Source: Chloroflexota bacterium
GTDB lineage: Bacteria; Chloroflexota; UBA11872; VXOZ01
Assembly: GCA_028874195.1 (NCBI GenBank)
Contig: JAPPLM010000065.1
Coordinates: 1 to 64,000, forward strand
Reading direction: 5' to 3'
DNA length: 64,000 nt
Shown: positions 51,746 through 60,833 of the stretch, one piece after another
Position numbering within the stretch: position 1 is the stretch's first letter
Layout: every line of letters starts with the position of its first letter
Position numbers and translations under genes: made by a program
Notes under the pieces: generated by a model
The model's database searches: none
What the model was told of the DNA's origin: nothing
What the model saw: the letters and a program-made list of their open reading frames with translations, nothing else

Positions 51746-52081
51746 ATGTCCGACGGTACCAAGCGCACGCTCATCATTATCCTTGCCCTGGTGCTCGGCA
51801 TCGTTTCCATTGCTCCCTTCGGCAGGATCAACCGCAGCGAACGGGCCGGCGTGCTTGCCGCTGTGGCAACCGCAATCGTCGGTCTTGTCGCATTCATGCG
51901 CCGCGAGACGGAGGGAGAACTGCTCGGCATTCCCTATAGCTTCAGCCCTCCGACGTTCGACCGGCTGAAGGGCCGGCTGTGGAATGCCGATGACCCGCGC
52001 ACCTTTACGCCCCACATCTTCGGTTGGGGTTGGAGCATTAATTTCTACCAGATCTGTAAGCGCCTCGGCCTTATTTCCTAA
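51746..52081 (+). CDS. Two-helix membrane protein with DUF5808-like C-terminus
   Basis: The 111-residue protein (MSDGTKRTLIIILALVLGIVSIAP...) has two hydrophobic helices (about 9-25 and 39-52) and a C-terminal domain ending NADDPRTFTPHIFGWGWSINFYQ, which fits DUF5808 (DxRxF.P...G.GW.INF). The family has no known function. It lies 2 nt after dapF and 53 bases before hyuA, so it is probably in the same operon. Confidence 0.8.
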   Translation: MSDGTKRTLIIILALVLGIVSIAPFGRINRSERAGVLAAVATAIVGLVAFMRRETEGELLGIPYSFSPPTFDRLKGRLWNADDPRTFTPHIFGWGWSINFYQICKRLGLIS

Positions 52082-52134
52082 ACGCTTTACTCTACAATAC
52101 GGTATAAACATCTTTGCCATAGAGGTCATTGCGC

Positions 52135-54201
52135 ATGGGCACGCTCGTTGGTGTAGACGTTGGCGGCACGTTTACGGACGTGGTCGTGCTCGATGAAACG
52201 CGCGGCAATCTGCAAATCGGCAAAGTCGGCACCACGCCCGACGATCAGTCGATCGGCTTCATTACTGCCCTGGACGGTCTGCGCGTCTCGTACCCCGACA
52301 TCGATCTCGTCACGCATGGCACCACCGTAGCCACCAATGCCGTCCTGGAACGCGACGGCGGCCGCTGCGGCTTGATCGCCACGCGGGGATTCCGGGACAT
52401 TCTGGAGTTGCGCCGCCGCGACCGTCCTCACATGTACGGTCTCACCGGGTCGTTCGAGCCATTAATCCCCCGTGACCGCCGCCTCGAGGTGACCGAACGC
52501 ATCGCCGCCGAGGGCACCGTGCTTACTCCTCTGTGCGAGGAAGAGGTCTTGGAGGCGGGCAGACTTCTATTGGCGCAATGGGCTGAGGCGATTGTCGTCA
52601 GCTTCATGAATTCCTACGCGAACCCCGCACACGAGTTGCGCGCCAAAGAAATCCTGCAGGCCGAGTGGCCCCATCTCTACGTGGTCACGTCCAGCGAGAC
52701 GCTGCCGGTGTTCCGCGAGTTCGAACGCACAAGCACGGCGGTTGTGAATGCCTACGTGCAGCCGAATGTCGGTCAGTACCTGGAACAGCTGGAAGAGCGG
52801 CTGAGCGAGCGCGGGTATGGGAGCGATCTCTTCATCATGCAGTCGAACGGCGGCATGATGTCGGCCGCCTCCGTACGCAACTTGCCGCTCAACACCGTGC
52901 TCTCCGGCCCCGCGGCCGGCGTCATTGCCGCTACCAGGATCGCCGCTGAGAGCGGCTTTTCCAATCTCATTACCTACGACATGGGCGGCACGAGCCTCGA
53001 CGTATCGCTCGTGCAGGAAGGCAAGCCGCTACCGTCAAGCGGGATGGACTTGGAATTTGGCATTCCGCTCATGGTTTCGATGATTGATATTCACACCATT
53101 GGCGCGGGAGGCGGCAGCATTGCGCGGATCGATCAAGGGGGCTTGCTGCAAGTGGGTCCGCAGAGCGCGGGCGCGGAACCGGGACCGGTCTGCTATGGCA
53201 AGAACGGCGCGGCGCCGACGCTGACCGACGCCAATCTGATCCTCGGCAGAATCAACTCTAACTACCCGATTGCCGGTGTGGCTGGCGATAAATTCGACGT
53301 GGCGGGCGCTCGTTCCGTCATAACAGAGACTATCGGCAAACCGCTGGGGCTCTCCACCGAGCAGGCGGCGCAAGCAATCGTAACGGTTGCCAACAACCGC
53401 ATTGCCGGCAGCCTGCGGCGCGTTTCCATCGACAAAGGCCATGACCCGCGAGAATTCGCCCTCTTCTCCTTTGGCGGCAGCGGGCCGTTGCACGTGGGCT
53501 ACCTTCTCCGGGAGTTGAGCATCGGACAGGGCATCGTGCCGTACTATCCGGGCATTGCCTCAGCGTGGGGCTGTGTGATTGCTGACCGCCAGCATGACTT
53601 CGTGACAATGCAGAACTGTCTCCTGAGCGAGCTTGACCTGGCTGCGGTGGAGCAAATCTTCGCGGACCATCTTGCGGTAGGGGAGGAAATGCTCGCGGGT
53701 GAAAACGTCCCCTTGGAGCGCGTGACCGTGGTGCGGGAAGCGGACATTTCGTATGAGGGGCAGACCCACGTCATTCGCACCGCCTTGCCGGCAGGCAGAC
53801 TCAGCCACGAGAACATCGCCGCGAGTTTCCGCAGCGCTTACCTGCAGCACTACGGCCGCGTGGAAGAGGGCTTTAGCGGACTGGAAGAGCTGCTGGCGCA
53901 GATCCCGATTCGCCTGCTTAATCTCCGTACCGCCGTGATCGGCGTGCGGACGGACGTACGCCTTAAGGACTTCGTAAGAGCACCCGAGACGACGCTGGCA
54001 GAAGCGCGCAAAGAGGAACGGAAAGTCTTCGTGGACGACGGATTTCTCACCTGTCCGGTATTTGACCGCGCCAAACTCCCGTGGGACGCGGTATTGTCCG
54101 GCCCGGCGCTCATCGAACAACCGGATACGACCATCTGGCTGGAACCGTGGTGCCGCGCTACCGTGGCCGAAGGCGGCAGCTTGCTAGTCGAGGTGACGTG
54201 A
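52135..54201 (+). CDS. hyuA: Hydantoinase/oxoprolinase subunit A
   Basis: This protein of about 688 residues has the HyuA ATP-binding N-terminus VDVGGTFTDVVVLDE, VTHGTTVATNAVLERDG, LITYDMGGTSLDVSLVQEG and IDIHTIGAGGGSIARID, with the C-terminal PALIEQPDTTIWLEPW. Together with HyuB it hydrolyses 5-oxoproline, hydantoins or N-methylhydantoin in ATP-dependent fashion, or carboxylates acetone/acetophenone in related enzymes. The ATG at 52135 is preferred to TTG 52129. hyuB starts one base after the stop. Confidence 0.93.
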   Translation: MGTLVGVDVGGTFTDVVVLDETRGNLQIGKVGTTPDDQSIGFITALDGLRVSYPDIDLVTHGTTVATNAVLERDGGRCGLIATRGFRDILELRRRDRPHMYGLTGSFEPLIPRDRRLEVTERIAAEGTVLTPLCEEEVLEAGRLLLAQWAEAIVVSFMNSYANPAHELRAKEILQAEWPHLYVVTSSETLPVFREFERTSTAVVNAYVQPNVGQYLEQLEERLSERGYGSDLFIMQSNGGMMSAASVRNLPLNTVLSGPAAGVIAATRIAAESGFSNLITYDMGGTSLDVSLVQEGKPLPSSGMDLEFGIPLMVSMIDIHTIGAGGGSIARIDQGGLLQVGPQSAGAEPGPVCYGKNGAAPTLTDANLILGRINSNYPIAGVAGDKFDVAGARSVITETIGKPLGLSTEQAAQAIVTVANNRIAGSLRRVSIDKGHDPREFALFSFGGSGPLHVGYLLRELSIGQGIVPYYPGIASAWGCVIADRQHDFVTMQNCLLSELDLAAVEQIFADHLAVGEEMLAGENVPLERVTVVREADISYEGQTHVIRTALPAGRLSHENIAASFRSAYLQHYGRVEEGFSGLEELLAQIPIRLLNLRTAVIGVRTDVRLKDFVRAPETTLAEARKEERKVFVDDGFLTCPVFDRAKLPWDAVLSGPALIEQPDTTIWLEPWCRATVAEGGSLLVEVT

Positions 54202-54202
54202 A

Positions 54203-55933
54203 ATGGCCTTGGACCCCATCACATTAGCAGTCATACGCGGCGGCCTGGAGCAGATTGCCGACGAGATGGACGCTACCCTGGAGCGAATGGCGTTCTCGCC
54301 GGTCATCTCCGACGGGTTCGACCGCGCCAGCGGCATCTACCACGTGCGCGACGGCGAGGTCATCATGCAGGGCCCGCGCGGCCTGCCGAACTTCATCTGC
54401 GTCATGGAGTTCACCGTGCGCTCCGTGATCGAGCGGGTCAAGGACATCGCGGACGGCGACGTCTACATTGTCAACGATCCCTATCTCGGCGGCACCCACC
54501 TGATGGACGTGAAGATGGTGCGGCCGTTCTTCTACAAGGGCAAGCTCACGGCGTTCCTGGCGAACAGCGGCCACTGGCCCGACATCGGCGGGCGGGTCCC
54601 AGGCGGGTTCTCGACAAGGGCGACAGAGATTTACCAGGAAGGGTTGCGCCTGCCGCCGGTGCGCATCATGGACAAGGGCAAGCTGAACCAGGATGTGCTG
54701 GATATAATCCTGCACAACGTGCGCGTTTCAGCCGAGCGCCAGGGAGACATCATCGCGAAGATCACGGCGCTCAACCTGGGCGCCGACCGCCTGACAAAGC
54801 TCCTCGACCGTTACGGTGAAGCAACCGTTTTCGAGGCCGTGGATGAAATGAAGGCGCGCTCGGAGCGGCTGATGCGCAGCCACATCGAGACCATTCCCGA
54901 CGGCACGTACGAATTCACCGATTACATAGACAGCGACGGCGTGGAATGGGAGCCGCTGGAGCTAAAGCTGAAGTTGACGGTGAGCGGCAGCGAGGTCCAC
55001 GTGGACTTCTCGGAGAGCAGCCCACCCTGCCGCGGGCCGCTCAACAGTGTCTTCAGCACGACGTTGGCCGGCGTTTTTATCACCTTCAAGCACATCTTCC
55101 CCGACGTGCCCATCAACGCGGGGTGTTTTGTGCCGATCAAGGTGAACATACCCACGACGACGTTCCTGCACGCGCAGCCACCGCGTCCCGTGGCCGGCTG
55201 TGCCGCGGAAGTCTGCCAGCGGGTGATTGACGTCATGCTCGGCGCGCTGAGCCAGGCGATCCCGGATCACGCATACGCCGCACCCATGGGCACGGTAACG
55301 AACCTCTCGGTCGGCGGCGAGAATCCGGGGAAAGGCTACTACGTCTTCTATTCGTTCATCGGCGGCGGCTACGGCGGCAACTTCCTCACCGACGGACTGA
55401 TCAACGGCAATCCTACGATTGCCGTCGCGCGCACGCAGGCGCTGGAGATTTTCGAGTTTCGCTACCCGGTGCTGTTTAACCGCTATACCATTCGCGAAGG
55501 CTCCGGCGGCGCGGGCAAGCGGCGGGGCGGTTACGGCGTCATCTTCGAGTTTCAGATACGGGACGGCAACGCCAGCGCGTCATTGCTCGGTGAACGGGGA
55601 CGGTTTGCGCCCTTCGGCATCCTGGGTGGTCAGTCGGCGCAGTCGGCGGAGCACGTGTTCACGTTACGGGGCGAAGAATATAGACCGGAGCACGTCACGA
55701 AAGACGAGAATGTCCACATGGAACCGGGCGATGTGCTCAGCTTGCGGACACCGGGTGGCGGTGGCTTTGGCGATCCTTTCGAGCGGCCTGTCGAGTTGGT
55801 GCTCCAAGACGTGCGGCGCGGCTACTACGACCGCGCCACGGCCTTGCGGGAGTACGGCGTGCGCATCCAGCCGGATGCATGGGTGGTGGACGTGGACTCG
55901 ACGCGTATGCTGCGCAGGCGTCAACGCAGCTAA
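54203..55933 (+). CDS. hyuB: Hydantoinase/oxoprolinase subunit B
   Basis: This 576-residue protein starts MALDPITLAVIRGGLEQIADEM, the usual HyuB beginning. It includes GDVYIVNDPYLGGTHLMDVKM, GRVPGGFSTRATEIYQEGLR, YSFIGGGYGGNFLTDG and VLSLRTPGGGGFGDPFER. It works as a heteromer with HyuA. The gene is tightly linked to hyuA (1 base) and ends with a basic tail. A 330-base gap with no gene then follows. The substrate is not resolved from sequence. Confidence 0.93.
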   Translation: MALDPITLAVIRGGLEQIADEMDATLERMAFSPVISDGFDRASGIYHVRDGEVIMQGPRGLPNFICVMEFTVRSVIERVKDIADGDVYIVNDPYLGGTHLMDVKMVRPFFYKGKLTAFLANSGHWPDIGGRVPGGFSTRATEIYQEGLRLPPVRIMDKGKLNQDVLDIILHNVRVSAERQGDIIAKITALNLGADRLTKLLDRYGEATVFEAVDEMKARSERLMRSHIETIPDGTYEFTDYIDSDGVEWEPLELKLKLTVSGSEVHVDFSESSPPCRGPLNSVFSTTLAGVFITFKHIFPDVPINAGCFVPIKVNIPTTTFLHAQPPRPVAGCAAEVCQRVIDVMLGALSQAIPDHAYAAPMGTVTNLSVGGENPGKGYYVFYSFIGGGYGGNFLTDGLINGNPTIAVARTQALEIFEFRYPVLFNRYTIREGSGGAGKRRGGYGVIFEFQIRDGNASASLLGERGRFAPFGILGGQSAQSAEHVFTLRGEEYRPEHVTKDENVHMEPGDVLSLRTPGGGGFGDPFERPVELVLQDVRRGYYDRATALREYGVRIQPDAWVVDVDSTRMLRRRQRS

Positions 55934-56261
55934 TCCTCGGTATGTCTTTGCTCTACGTCATACTCGTTCTGCTGATGCGTTAGCGACAAGCTCAGCGCGT
56001 CGGGTGTTGCCGCGCAGGCAGGGTGTTGCCGGACGCGCTGATGGTCTTTTTCAAACCCTAGAGACCCACAGGCACGACCAGAAATGCGTAGTGTCAAGGC
56101 CCTCGTGCCACGTTCAAACGCTCACTGAGACGGCATCGGTCCAGAAGACTCCCGGCACTTGCGGACTATGGCAGCGCACGCCAGATTTCGCTACAGTATA
56201 GGCAGGCACGAGCAGGTTAGCGATGGGTGCCGGAACTGTGGCTGGAGAGGAGCGAGCGCGC

Positions 56262-56705
56262 GTGAGGTTTTGGGGCAAGGCTCTTGCGGTTTGCATACTT
56301 GCGTTTGCCTTGATTGGTTGCGGTGGGCAGGGTGAGGACGCGCCCACGCCAATGCCGACAGTTGCGGCAACGGCACAACCTGCGCCTACGGCGACACCTG
56401 TCGCCGCAGCCGATCCAACCGCAACGCCAGCGCCTGAAGCCGCGTCTTCATCTGCAACGGAGGCAGTGGCCGAGGACCCTACACCCGTGCCACCAACGCA
56501 GGCCCAGAGCATCATCTTCTATGACCTTACGCAGATCGAAAAGACTTGCCCGGGGTATCAGGAGTTTTCCGGTTTTCGCCAAACCGTCTCCCAGGTCAAG
56601 ATAACGTGCACCGGACCCGGCGTCGAGACGGTGTATTTCGTGGACCTGGATAACCTTGTCGTGACGGGCATACGCGTGCCGCTGCTCGAGCCGGAGATAC
56701 CGTAA
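56262..56705 (+). CDS. Small lipoprotein, paralogue 1 of 3
   Basis: This protein of about 147 residues has a signal peptide ending LIGC, a Thr/Pro/Ala-rich linker of about 65 residues, and a C-terminal domain of about 65 residues: IIFYDLTQIEKTCPGYQEF..., CTGPGVETVYFVDLDN. Two Cys residues could form a disulfide. I choose GTG 56262 with GAGAGGAG upstream. It forms a tandem family with the genes at 56909 and 57303. Function unknown. Confidence 0.72.
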   Translation: MRFWGKALAVCILAFALIGCGGQGEDAPTPMPTVAATAQPAPTATPVAAADPTATPAPEAASSSATEAVAEDPTPVPPTQAQSIIFYDLTQIEKTCPGYQEFSGFRQTVSQVKITCTGPGVETVYFVDLDNLVVTGIRVPLLEPEIP

Positions 56706-56908
56706 TAGTCCAACATGGGTGCGTTGATGACTTTGTGCAAGCACTATGAATAGGAGCACGGTAGCGTAGGTTTGCAACCTGCGCCATCTTCGGGTGTTGT
56801 GGGCAACCGCGCCGCTCTGGATGGCTCCTTAGGACTAAGCTGTCCAATGGCTAGATACACACCACACCTGCCTGGGCACGGTCGCGCGCGCACAATACGG
56901 GGCGTGTC

Positions 56909-57298
56909 GTGAAGCTGCTGTGCAGCCTCCTTCTCTTGGTTCTTGCCGCGGCGTTGACCGGCTGTAGCCGCCAGCCGGCAGCGGAAGCGACGCCTTTGCC
57001 CGCTCCCTCGCAGGCGCAACAGCCCACGCCCTCGCCGGCGCTGGCGCTTGGTTTGCGGAAGCAGGGCATCGTCTTTCACGACCTTACCCAGAGCGAACAG
57101 GTGTGCCCCGGCTTTGCGGAGTTCTTGGCCCCGGTAGAGGTCTCCCCTGAGCAAATTGGCGATAGGGATAAGGAGATTGTGCGACAGGTGCGCCTGATCT
57201 GCACGAACGAGGAGAAGGGTACGGTCTACTTTGTAGACTTGGAAAATCAGACCATTACCGTAACCCGCAAGCTGGCCCCAGTCCCAGGGATGCCGTAA
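56909..57298 (+). CDS. Small lipoprotein, paralogue 2 of 3
   Basis: The 129-residue product has signal and lipobox LTGC, a shorter Thr/Pro/Gln linker and the shared domain IVFHDLTQSEQVCPGFAEF... with a six-to-eight residue insertion before LICTNEEKGTVYFVDLEN. Start GTG; no clear RBS. It lies between paralogues 1 and 3 and is four bases from the latter. Confidence 0.7.
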   Translation: MKLLCSLLLLVLAAALTGCSRQPAAEATPLPAPSQAQQPTPSPALALGLRKQGIVFHDLTQSEQVCPGFAEFLAPVEVSPEQIGDRDKEIVRQVRLICTNEEKGTVYFVDLENQTITVTRKLAPVPGMP

Positions 57299-57302
57299 TT
57301 CG

Positions 57303-57665
57303 ATGGCCATGCTCTACCGACAGGCAATCGTGCTGCTCAGTCTCGCGCTCGTATTGGCCGGTTGCCGGGGAGCGCCGTCGGCGCCAACGCCCTCGCCTCC
57401 TCCGACTGCGGTGGCAGCCGCGCCATCTGCGCCAACGCCATCACCCCAGCCCTGGCCGGAAGGCGTGCTCTTCTACGAAATAGAGGAACCGGAACAGACC
57501 TGCCTGGGCTACCAGGAATACCTCTCGCTCCGCGAGACCATCACGCAGATCAAGATCGTCTGCACGCAAGAAGGCGTCGAGACCGTCTACTTCATCGATA
57601 CGGAGAAACAGACCGTAGTCGTCGTGCGCATACCCATTCCCCTGACGAACAAACCGGCGGAGTAG
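57303..57665 (+). CDS. Small lipoprotein, paralogue 3 of 3
   Basis: This 120-residue protein has a signal with lipobox LAGC, a Ser/Thr/Pro linker and the shared domain VLFYEIEEPEQTCLGYQEY..., CTQEGVETVYFIDTEKQ. It starts 4 bases after paralogue 2 and is probably cotranscribed with it. The three share two Cys, the Tyr-Phe-Val/Ile-Asp motif and the same length of globular part, so gene duplication is clear. Confidence 0.72.
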   Translation: MAMLYRQAIVLLSLALVLAGCRGAPSAPTPSPPPTAVAAAPSAPTPSPQPWPEGVLFYEIEEPEQTCLGYQEYLSLRETITQIKIVCTQEGVETVYFIDTEKQTVVVVRIPIPLTNKPAE

Positions 57666-57736
57666 GACTGTCTTCCAGGCTGGATGGAGTTCGCTGCACC
57701 CGCGCTTTACACAAGGGTCTCCGGGAGGGGCTGATC

Positions 57737-58216
57737 TCACTGTAACCTGCCGCTGGCCGTGCCGACCACGACCGGCGTGCCATCCTGGTTTTCGCACCAG
57801 ACGTCGAGCGAAATCTGAATGCCTGAGTCTGTTTTCTCTACCTCGGTCACGCGGGCTTTGGACACGATGTCGTCGCCGGCGTCGACGATGCCGATGAATT
57901 TAGAGGTGAGCTCGCCGTGGCTCAGCCACGCCTCGCCAAAGAGATCAACCAGGAGTTCCGTCAGGTAGCCGAGGCACATGGCGCCGGAGGCCGCTCTGGC
58001 AGGCAGGCCGCTCTGCTGCGCGGCGGCAAGATCGGTATGCACGTTCTTGGCGGGCCAGCCGTCGAAACGCGGCCAGCCGCCGGAAAAGAGCCACGTGCGG
58101 TACGACGTGACCTTCTTCGTGCGGCCCGTTACGGTGTGGCCGACGGATGTCTTATGCGTTAGTGGTAGCACTATTCGGTCCTTCTTAATTTGACACCAAC
58201 AGAGTTGCATTTTCAT
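57737..58216 (-). CDS. MaoC-like hot-dog-fold dehydratase
   Basis: This protein of about 159 residues has the MaoC plan: an N-terminal HKTSVGHTVTGRTKKVTSYRTWLFSGGW, a central helix with ARAASGAMCLGYLTELLVDLFG and C-terminal GIVDAGDDIVSKARVTEVEKTDSG strands. The usual catalytic Asp/His pair of R-specific enoyl-CoA hydratases is not clear, so it may be a binding or altered hydratase. ATG at 58216 follows GAGGTGA by 7 nt. It and the next two minus-strand genes form an acyl-CoA-like cluster. Confidence 0.75.
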   Translation of the reverse strand: MKMQLCWCQIKKDRIVLPLTHKTSVGHTVTGRTKKVTSYRTWLFSGGWPRFDGWPAKNVHTDLAAAQQSGLPARAASGAMCLGYLTELLVDLFGEAWLSHGELTSKFIGIVDAGDDIVSKARVTEVEKTDSGIQISLDVWCENQDGTPVVVGTASGRLQ

Positions 58217-58228
58217 CAATTCGTCACC

Positions 58229-58500
58229 TCAACTCTTCGTCCAGCTCAGGACAGGCAGGCTCAGTGCAAACGGAAAAGCCGAAAACTTCCCAGAATACTT
58301 GTCGTACTTATGGTGCGTTAGCGATGAGTTTTCTCGGCCATTGCTAGTTTGAAATGACACTGGTTCCGTCATTCCCGCGAAAGCGGGAATCCATCTTCTC
58401 TGATTCTGTACACTCCTGTCCTTTCTCCAGCACGGGGCGTGAATCCATCTTCGGGCCGGCCCTGGACTCCGGCTTTCGCCGGAGTGACGGTTCTCGAGCA
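58229..58500. repeat. Repeat-rich gap with inverted-repeat words
   Basis: A GTCATTCCCGCGAAAGCGGG copy (58368-58387, followed by AATCCATCTTC), a GAATCCATCTTCGG word (58440-58453) and a GACTCCGGCTTTCGCCGGAG palindrome (58469-58488) lie here. The word AATCCATCTTC also occurs near 7960 and 10082. Confidence 0.65.
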
Positions 58501-58521
58501 TGCTTTGCGTTCAATCGACAA

Positions 58522-58959
58522 TCAACCTTCTCCCATGTAGATATTCGTCGAGACGCGGCGGAGCACCTTTGTGCCGGAGTCCGTCGTGATGAGCGCTTCC
58601 ACGACCTGGTACAGCCGTTCCCGCTTTTCATAGGTATCAAGGATCTTCCAGAAGACGGTAATTGTGCTCCCAACAGGCGCCGGTTCATAGAACGTGGCTT
58701 CTTCGTGGGTGTGAATGGCTGCAACCCCGGCGGGCAGAGAAAACGTCGGGCTCCGCGTCAGGTTACTGAAGTTGAAGAGCAGGCCGGCGTGGATGATGGG
58801 CTGCGCGCCACCCTCGCCTGTCATATAGCGCGGGTGAAAGTCCTCCACTGAATGCAGGTAGTTTTCGTTGAATTCTTCCGTTACCTGAAAGGTAAACGGT
58901 TCTAGTTCTTCGCCGGCGACGAGCCGGTCGGTGCGTTTCGGTGCTGTCAAAACCTTCAA
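58522..58959 (-). CDS. Hot-dog-fold MaoC-like protein
   Basis: The 145-residue product (MKVLTAPKRTDRLVAGEELEPFTFQVTEE...) has YLHSVEDFHPRYM near the start, IIHAGLLFNFSNLTRSPTF and a late pattern of beta strands (STITVFWKILDTYEKRERLYQVVEAL). This is the shape of a MaoC_dehydratas-like or FAS-type hot-dog protein. No complete catalytic set is apparent. It lies between the MaoC gene and the ligase on the same strand. Confidence 0.75.
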   Translation of the reverse strand: MKVLTAPKRTDRLVAGEELEPFTFQVTEEFNENYLHSVEDFHPRYMTGEGGAQPIIHAGLLFNFSNLTRSPTFSLPAGVAAIHTHEEATFYEPAPVGSTITVFWKILDTYEKRERLYQVVEALITTDSGTKVLRRVSTNIYMGEG

Positions 58960-59002
58960 ACTCTCCTTGGGTAAATGGGAAAGGGATTCCCAGCGAACAC
59001 TG

Positions 59003-60424
59003 TCAGGCGGTATCTGCTCTTTCGTCTACAAAGCGCTTGAACTTGTAGCCGCCCGCAATCTCGCCAAAGCCGTCCGCCGGCAGGAACTCGATTTCCGGCG
59101 TGATCTCCGTTTCGGCACGCACGGTAGCCGCGATCTCTTGTTGCAAGCGCGCCTGATCTTCCTCGGCGCACGCCGCGCGCACGCGCAGCGCGTCCGCGGA
59201 GAGCGGGTCGCTGGGCGTTTCATGGCTAATCACGACCTGGTACTCCTTAACCCCGCGGCTGAGCAGACTGGAAAGTCCTTCCAGCAGCACCGCGGGATTC
59301 ACCAGCGTGCCCTTGACCTTCGTCAGGCCGTCCACGCGGTACGGACTGCCCAGAAAGCGCGGCTCCCAGCGTCCGCAGTGGGGGCATTGCTCGTGCGTCA
59401 GCGCCACCACGTCGCCGGCCACATAGCGCAAGAGCACCGTGCCCCGGCGATTGAGGTGCGTGAGAACCAGCAGGCCCCGCGCGCCGTCGGGCACGGGTGT
59501 GTAGTTCTGCGGGTCGACCACCTCAAAGAAGAACTGTGCGGGCGCGGGCAGGTGAGCGCCGCCGTTTTCCCGGCACTCGGTGGACGGGCCCATGAGTTCC
59601 GTCATGCCGTAGCCGTTGTTGACCGTGACGCGCGGGCTGCCCAGGCGCGTGAGCCGCTCGCGCATGTCGTCGCGCATGGCCGTAGGGCAGGGTTCGCCCA
59701 TTGCCATCACGAGCCGCACGGCGCTGAAATCCTTGCCGAGCGTTTCCGCGCGCAGGATCACGCGCCTCACGTACGATGTGATGCCCCACAACACCGTGGC
59801 ACTTTGGCTCTCTATAAGTTCGATGGCTTCGTCCATGCGCCGGTGCACCGGAAAGTCGGCATAAGCGCGGCCGGTGAGGGCGCTGAGCAGCTTGCTGCCG
59901 GTCGCCATGGCGCCCCACGTGGCGCTGAGAAAACCCTGATGCGGCACGGCGCTGAGAGGAAAGAGGTTCATCACCGTATCATCAGGCCCCACGCCCGCGA
60001 TGCGCGCGCCGCGCTCTAGGATCTGAATACGCGCGAAGCGGTCGTGCACCGTATCGTAAAACGGCGTCGGGTCGCCGGTCGATCCCGCCGTGTAGATGAT
60101 GTCGGCAATCGTCCTCTCTTCCAGGGAAAAGCCGGGCGCGCGGCTGTGGTCGAGCCGAAACAATTCCGGGTCGCTGATGTAGTCCTGCTTGGTCATGGGC
60201 GGCAGCTTGGGGATGTCGTCCACGGTGCGGAAGTCGTCAGGTGTCAGTCCACGTTCCGCCAACACACGCCGCGCATAGGGATGCGCCTGCGCCCACAGCG
60301 GCGCCATGCGCGCCAAGTACGCGTTCTGCCGGTCACGCAATTGCTGAACGTACGTGCCGGAATCCGCTTCCGCAGCCCGCTTCTGTCTTTCTCGGCTCTC
60401 TGTCGGCACACTCTTCGTCGCCAT
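59003..60424 (-). CDS. AMP-forming CoA ligase, phenylacetate-CoA-ligase-like
   Basis: This protein of about 473 residues shows the PaaK plan: IADIIYTAGSTGDPTPFYDT (Thr/Ser/Gly-rich AMP-binding loop), VNNGYGMTELMGPSTECREN and GDVVALTHEQCPHCGRWEPRFLGSPYRVDGLTKVKG, followed by a C-terminal domain. CPHCG may bind a metal. It should activate an aryl or acyl acid to its CoA thioester, feeding the two hot-dog proteins downstream. ATG 60424 is chosen; a GTG at 60475 would add 17 residues. Confidence 0.85.
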   Translation of the reverse strand: MATKSVPTESRERQKRAAEADSGTYVQQLRDRQNAYLARMAPLWAQAHPYARRVLAERGLTPDDFRTVDDIPKLPPMTKQDYISDPELFRLDHSRAPGFSLEERTIADIIYTAGSTGDPTPFYDTVHDRFARIQILERGARIAGVGPDDTVMNLFPLSAVPHQGFLSATWGAMATGSKLLSALTGRAYADFPVHRRMDEAIELIESQSATVLWGITSYVRRVILRAETLGKDFSAVRLVMAMGEPCPTAMRDDMRERLTRLGSPRVTVNNGYGMTELMGPSTECRENGGAHLPAPAQFFFEVVDPQNYTPVPDGARGLLVLTHLNRRGTVLLRYVAGDVVALTHEQCPHCGRWEPRFLGSPYRVDGLTKVKGTLVNPAVLLEGLSSLLSRGVKEYQVVISHETPSDPLSADALRVRAACAEEDQARLQQEIAATVRAETEITPEIEFLPADGFGEIAGGYKFKRFVDERADTA

Positions 60425-60703
60425 GCTCAGCCGTCGTCCCCGCAAGTCGGTGAAATGCGTGAATTCTCCGTTCACTGGGCTTCGTTGGAAGTAAGACAGC
60501 GAAGCTCAGCAATACGCTTGGATTTTCCGATTCTAGCGCGGCGGGTGGGTGGATTCAAGAATTGGTGATGAAAGCCAGGAATAAGCGAGTTGCGGTGGTG
60601 TAGAATGTCATCAGCGGTGGGGGCCCGGAGATGCCCTTTGGCGGTCGGAAAGGGTACTGGCTGCAGCGATATCTAGCGTGGCAAGTCCCGCCTAGATGCA
60701 AGA

Positions 60704-60730
60704 GGCGGGGGACAAGCCCCCGCGCTACTG
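60704..60730. repeat. Palindromic repeat, GGCGGGGGACAAGCCCCCG type
   Basis: Third copy of the family at 13628 and 47443. It sits in the divergent gap between the CoA ligase and the dioxygenase (60425-60833), which has no other recognised feature. Confidence 0.7.
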
Positions 60731-60833
60731 CCCTAGACCAAGCGCAGGTTTCCCCTGTAGAAAGTGAGCGTATTGACTGAGCTAGGACCAGCACCCAGGG
60801 GTGCCCTTCTATTGATACAGGAGGCGATAAGCG

